From: UBA668 sp041178405
GTDB lineage: Bacteria > Actinomycetota > Acidimicrobiia > Acidimicrobiales > Ilumatobacteraceae
DNA length: 33,076 bases
Reading direction: 5' to 3'
NCBI GenBank assembly: GCA_041178405.1
Contig: JBEGVK010000150.1
Location: forward strand, 1-33,076
Below, piece by piece: positions 30,272-33,076 of this stretch. Both the position numbers and the translations under genes were made by a program. The notes beneath the pieces are model-generated. The model was not told the origin of the DNA. It saw only the letters and a list, made by a program, of their open reading frames with translations, and searched no databases. The stretch's first letter is position 1; each line of letters begins with the position of its first letter.

Positions 30272-31024
30272 TCACCCCGTGGCGAGCGTCTCCGTGTGCC
30301 CGTCGACGCCGAGTGCCTGGCCGCTGACGAATCTCGCTGCCGGCGATGCAAGCCAGGCGACCGTCTCTCCGATGTCGCTGGCCTCGATGAACGAGCGCAT
30401 CGACACCTGGCGGGTGTAGCCGTCGCGGACCGCCTGCGGCGTTACCCCGCGGGCCGCCGCCTCGCGCTCGATCACGCCGTCCATCCGCGGTCCCGACACC
30501 GAGCCGGGGCAGATCGCATTGACACGGATGCCGTCGGGCCCGAGTTCCATCGCCCACGTCTTGGTGAGTCCGATCACGCCCCACTTGGCTGCTGCGTACG
30601 GGGAACGAAGCGGAAACCCGAACAGTCCGGCCGTCGACGAGATGTTGACGATCGATCCCGGCCGCTCGCGCAGCATGGGAACCGCGAGACGCGTACACCG
30701 GAACATGCTGCCGAGGTTGACTCGCACGCAGTCGTCGAACGCATCAGGGTCCATGTCGCCGACAGCTGCGGTGGGGCCGGCCACGCCGACGTTGTTCACG
30801 AGCAGGTCGAGGCCCCCGAGCCGGTCGCGGACGGCGGCGAAGAGCTGCTCAACGTCTGCAGTCTGCGAGACGTCGGCAACGACATCGGGGCGGGTGTCGG
30901 GGTTGGCATCGGTGACGAGCACGTCGGCGCCGTCGCGTCGGAGACAGGCAGCGGTCGCTGCGCCAATTCCCTGTCCTCCGCCGGTGACGAGTGCCCGGAG
31001 TCCCACCAGGGGTCGCTCGGCCAT
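30272..31024 (-). CDS. Classical short-chain dehydrogenase/reductase
   Basis: A 250-residue NAD(P)-dependent SDR. The cofactor loop is T-G-G-G-Q-G-I-G, N-N-V-G stands for N-N-A-G, the catalytic Ser is in I-V-N-I-S-S-T-A-G, and the catalytic pair is Y-A-A-A-K. The C-terminus reads F-V-S-G-Q-A-L-G-V-D-G-H. All active-site residues are intact, unlike the SDR at 4912. AAAGGAG precedes the ATG. It is divergent from the BKACE/carnitine dehydrogenase genes. One possible role is reduction of acetoacetate released by BKACE, as in 3-hydroxybutyrate dehydrogenase; this is inference, since the family is too broad to assign. Confidence 0.9.
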   Translation of the reverse strand: MAERPLVGLRALVTGGGQGIGAATAACLRRDGADVLVTDANPDTRPDVVADVSQTADVEQLFAAVRDRLGGLDLLVNNVGVAGPTAAVGDMDPDAFDDCVRVNLGSMFRCTRLAVPMLRERPGSIVNISSTAGLFGFPLRSPYAAAKWGVIGLTKTWAMELGPDGIRVNAICPGSVSGPRMDGVIEREAAARGVTPQAVRDGYTRQVSMRSFIEASDIGETVAWLASPAARFVSGQALGVDGHTETLATG

Positions 31025-31048
31025 GTTGCTCCTTTCGGTGACGCCGCG

Positions 31049-31054
31049 ATCGTA
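31049..31054 (-). promoter_or_regulatory. Possible -10 box of the SDR gene
   Basis: TACGAT on the minus strand, 24 bases before the ATG at 31024. It repeats the hexamer seen before the HD-domain gene (19103-19108). Confidence 0.3.
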
Positions 31055-31064
31055 CTAGGTTGTT

Positions 31065-31082
31065 CCTGACTGGCCGTTCAGG
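31065..31082. promoter_or_regulatory. Possible operator between the SDR and BKACE genes
   Basis: Inverted repeat CCTGA-n8-TCAGG in the 167-base divergent region. It lies just upstream of the presumed SDR -10 box and of TTGACG (31091-31096), which could be a -35 for the BKACE gene with CATGAT at 31116-31121 (19-base spacer, not ideal). The position suits a regulator acting on both genes, but a five-base arm is short. Confidence 0.3.
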
Positions 31083-31191
31083 TAATCGCATTGACGTCGC
31101 GCTCTCTTCGCCGAGCATGATTGCCGTCGTGCCGACGCACCGCCTCGGCCAGTCCGAAGCGAACCGACCACCACTACACGGGAGCACCTCA

Positions 31192-32085
31192 ATGAACTGG
31201 GACGTGTTCATCACCTGCGCAGTCACCGGCGCCGGCGCCACCACGCACAAGAGCCCGCATGTTCCGGTCACGCCGCAGCAGATCGCCGAGTCGGCGATCG
31301 ACGCCGCGAAGGCTGGCGCTGCGGTCGTGCACATCCACGTCCGCGAGCCCGAGACCGGCGTCGGCAGCCGCAAGACCGAGTACTACGCCGAGGTGGTCGA
31401 GCGCGTGCGCGCCGCCGACGTCGACGTTGTCCTCAACCTCACTGCAGGAATGGGCGGCGACCTCGTCCTCGGCGGCGACGAGGCCGTGCTGCCGCCGAAC
31501 CCCGACGGCACCGACATGGCGGGTGCCACCGAGCGGCTCGACCACGTGCGCACCCTGCTGCCAGAGATCTGCACACTCGACTGCGGCACCATGAACTTCG
31601 CCTCAGGCGGCGACTACATCATGGTGAACACGCCCGCAGTGCTGCGCAGCATGGCACGGCAGGTGCAGGAACTGGGCGTGCGGCCAGAGCTCGAGGTGTT
31701 CGACACGGGCCATCTCGTGCAGGTGAAGGAAATGGTCCGCGACGGGCTGCTCGACGACCCGGTGATGATCCAGCTCTGCATGGGCATCGCCTACGGGGCG
31801 CCCGACGACCCCACCACCTTCATGGCCCTCGTCAACAACCTCCCCAACGATTGCGTGTTCTCGGCGTTCTCGATCTCGAAGATGCAGCTTCCGTTCGTGG
31901 CGATGGCCGCACTCGCCGGCGGCAACGTGCGCGTCGGACTCGAGGACAACCTCTACGCCGGCCCCGGCAAGCTCGCCACCAACGCCATGCTCGTCGAGCG
32001 GGCCAAGAACATCCTCGACAACATGAATGTCCGCGTGATGAGCGCTCAGGCTGTGCGCGACAAGCTCAAGCTGGTGAAGCGCTGA
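31192..32085 (+). CDS. Beta-keto acid cleavage enzyme (BKACE/DUF849), probable 3-dehydrocarnitine cleavage
   Basis: A 297-residue TIM-barrel enzyme of the BKACE family (prototype: 3-keto-5-aminohexanoate cleavage enzyme). It has T-C-A-V-T-G-A near the N-terminus, V-V-H-I-H-V-R-E-P with the zinc ligands His47 and His49, L-E-V-F-D-T-G-H, and R-V-G-L-E-D-N-L-Y near the C-terminus, all family hallmarks. BKACEs condense a beta-keto acid with acetyl-CoA to give acetoacetate and a new CoA ester. The next gene, one base downstream, is an L-carnitine dehydrogenase homologue, so the likely substrate is 3-dehydrocarnitine, giving betainyl-CoA. GGGAG lies seven bases before the ATG. Confidence 0.92.
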   Translation: MNWDVFITCAVTGAGATTHKSPHVPVTPQQIAESAIDAAKAGAAVVHIHVREPETGVGSRKTEYYAEVVERVRAADVDVVLNLTAGMGGDLVLGGDEAVLPPNPDGTDMAGATERLDHVRTLLPEICTLDCGTMNFASGGDYIMVNTPAVLRSMARQVQELGVRPELEVFDTGHLVQVKEMVRDGLLDDPVMIQLCMGIAYGAPDDPTTFMALVNNLPNDCVFSAFSISKMQLPFVAMAALAGGNVRVGLEDNLYAGPGKLATNAMLVERAKNILDNMNVRVMSAQAVRDKLKLVKR

Positions 32086-32086
32086 G

Positions 32087-33076
32087 ATGAGCCCGATTCC
32101 CGGCCTGCAGACCGTCGGCCTCCTCGGCGGCGGCGTCATCGGCGGCGGGTGGGCCGCCCGGTTCCTCCTCAATGGCGTCGACGTCAAGCTGTTCGATCCC
32201 GACCCCGAGGCGCCGCGCAAGATCGGCGAGGTCCTGGCCAACGCACGGCGGGCCACCGCCAAGCTAGTGATGCCGGGCCTGCCCCCGGAGGGCACGCTCA
32301 CGTTCGTCGCCACGCCGGAGGAAGCAGCCGACGGGGTCGACTTCGTGCAGGAGAGCGCCCCGGAGCGCATCGAACTGAAGCAGTCACTGCTGCAGCGCGC
32401 CTCGGCAGTGGCCCCCGCCTCGGTCGTGTTCGGCTCGAGCACGTCCGGCTTGCTGCCCACCGACATGCAGCGCGACATGACACACCCCGAGTGACTGGTC
32501 GTCGGCCATCCGTTCAATCCGGTGTACCTCATGCCGCTCGTCGAGGTCGTCGGAGGGGCCAAGTCGTCGCAGGCAGCCAAGGACCGCGCCGCCGAGGTGT
32601 ACGAGGCCATCGGCATGCACCCGCTGAAGCTGCGCAAGGAGATCGACGGCTTCGTCGCCGATCGCATGATGGAAGCCCTGTGGCGCGAGGCGCTGTGGAT
32701 GCTCCACGAGGACGTCGCCACCGCCGAGGAGATCGACGATGCCATCCGTTTCGGGCCCGGCATCCGCTGGAGCTTCATGGGGACCTTCCTCATCTACCGC
32801 ATCGCCGGCGGCGAGGCAGGCATGCGCCACTTCATGGCGCAGTTCGGGCCGTCGCTGAAGTGGCCGTGGACGAAGCTGATGGATGTCCCGGAGCTCGACG
32901 ATGCCCTGCTCGAGAAGATCGTGTCGCAGAGCGACAGCCAGGCCGGGACGGCATCGATCCGCGAACTCGAGGCCCTGCGCGACGACTGTCTCGTATCGGT
33001 GATCCAGGGCCTCCGCACGCGCGACTATGCGTCCGGTCGTGTCCTCGATCGCTACGAGCGGATGCTCGTCGACCGG
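32087..33076 (+). pseudogene. L-carnitine 3-dehydrogenase-like gene with an in-frame TGA (runs off window)
   Basis: The reading frame encodes a 3-hydroxyacyl-CoA-dehydrogenase-fold enzyme closely resembling L-carnitine dehydrogenase, which oxidises carnitine to 3-dehydrocarnitine with NAD. The Rossmann loop is L-L-G-G-G-V-I-G-G-G-W, followed by D-V-K-L-F-D-P-D, then G-S-S-T-S-G-L-L-P-T-D. After T-H-P-E the frame meets TGA (32492-32494, codon 136), where homologues have Arg in H-P-E-R. The frame then continues intact to the window edge with V-G-H-P-F-N-P-V-Y-L, E-A-L-W-R-E-A-L-W, R-I-A-G-G-E-A-G-M-R-H-F and L-K-W-P-W-T-K. One C-to-T change (CGA to TGA) explains it. It could be a recent nonsense mutation, a sequencing error or a readthrough codon. 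Any C-terminal thioesterase fusion would lie beyond the window. Confidence 0.85.

Noticed and set aside
32492..32494. Selenocysteine at the in-frame TGA
   Set aside because: Homologues carry Arg at this position, it is not a redox site, and no hairpin like a SECIS element is apparent just downstream.
1..33076. CRISPR arrays, insertion sequences, phage or toxin-antitoxin genes
   Set aside because: No regularly spaced repeats, transposase motifs, terminal inverted repeats or small toxin/antitoxin pairs were found on reading through both strands.

Overview
This window is about 33 kb of GC-rich, gene-dense DNA. Genes show strong G/C preference at third codon positions, frequent ATGA/GTGA stop-start overlaps and GTG or TTG starts. 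It contains many FCD-type GntR regulators, Tat or lipobox-bearing ABC binding proteins and -10-like hexamers of the TAnCGT/TACGAT type. Together these suggest a chromosomal segment of a free-living high-GC actinobacterium. An Acidimicrobiia/Ilumatobacter-like lineage is my guess from style only; there is no rRNA or other marker to confirm it. I see no insertion sequence, integrase, phage gene or CRISPR array. Nearly every gene is for uptake or catabolism of small nitrogenous organics. No gene-free stretch exceeds 300 bases; the longest (16904-17174) holds a tRNA-Cys.

Layout. (1) 1-604: 3' end of a gamma-glutamyltransferase. (2) 653-5679: an MFS transporter, divergent from a four-gene run: ornithine-cyclodeaminase/mu-crystallin protein, GlcG/HbpS-like protein, aldehyde dehydrogenase, and an SDR lacking the usual Tyr/Lys. 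(3) 5706-12884: a GntR/FCD regulator divergent from a complete peptide/opine-type ABC transporter (binding protein, two permeases, two ATPases), followed by a TauE/SafE-type exporter. (4) 12881-16903: a DAO-type FAD oxidoreductase and a second GntR/FCD regulator, divergent from a second TauE/SafE protein and a serine beta-lactamase-fold hydrolase. (5) 16945-18407: tRNA-Cys(GCA) on the minus strand and an exported alpha/beta-hydrolase lipoprotein. (6) 18439-25945: a PhnZ/TmpB-like HD-domain protein with all six predicted diiron ligands, divergent from a polyamine-type transporter (binding protein plus two permeases, no ATPase). That transporter is followed at once by a three-subunit molybdenum hydroxylase. 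(7) 25976-31024, minus strand: a second polyamine/iron-type ABC system (binding protein, two permeases, ATPase) and a classical SDR. (8) 31192-33076: a beta-keto acid cleavage enzyme (BKACE/DUF849) and an L-carnitine 3-dehydrogenase-like gene interrupted by one in-frame TGA; it runs off the window.

How it fits together. Module 8 matches the aerobic carnitine route (carnitine to 3-dehydrocarnitine to betainyl-CoA plus acetoacetate), so the neighbouring ABC system may import carnitine or another quaternary amine. Module 6 pairs an importer with two oxygen-inserting enzymes and is the best candidate here for an uncharacterised catabolic system. Modules 2-4 appear to share regulation: a near-identical, partly palindromic 17-bp element lies 31-37 bases before the MFS gene, the peptide-transporter gene and the second TauE gene. 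Substrates for modules 2-7 cannot be read from the sequence and are left open.
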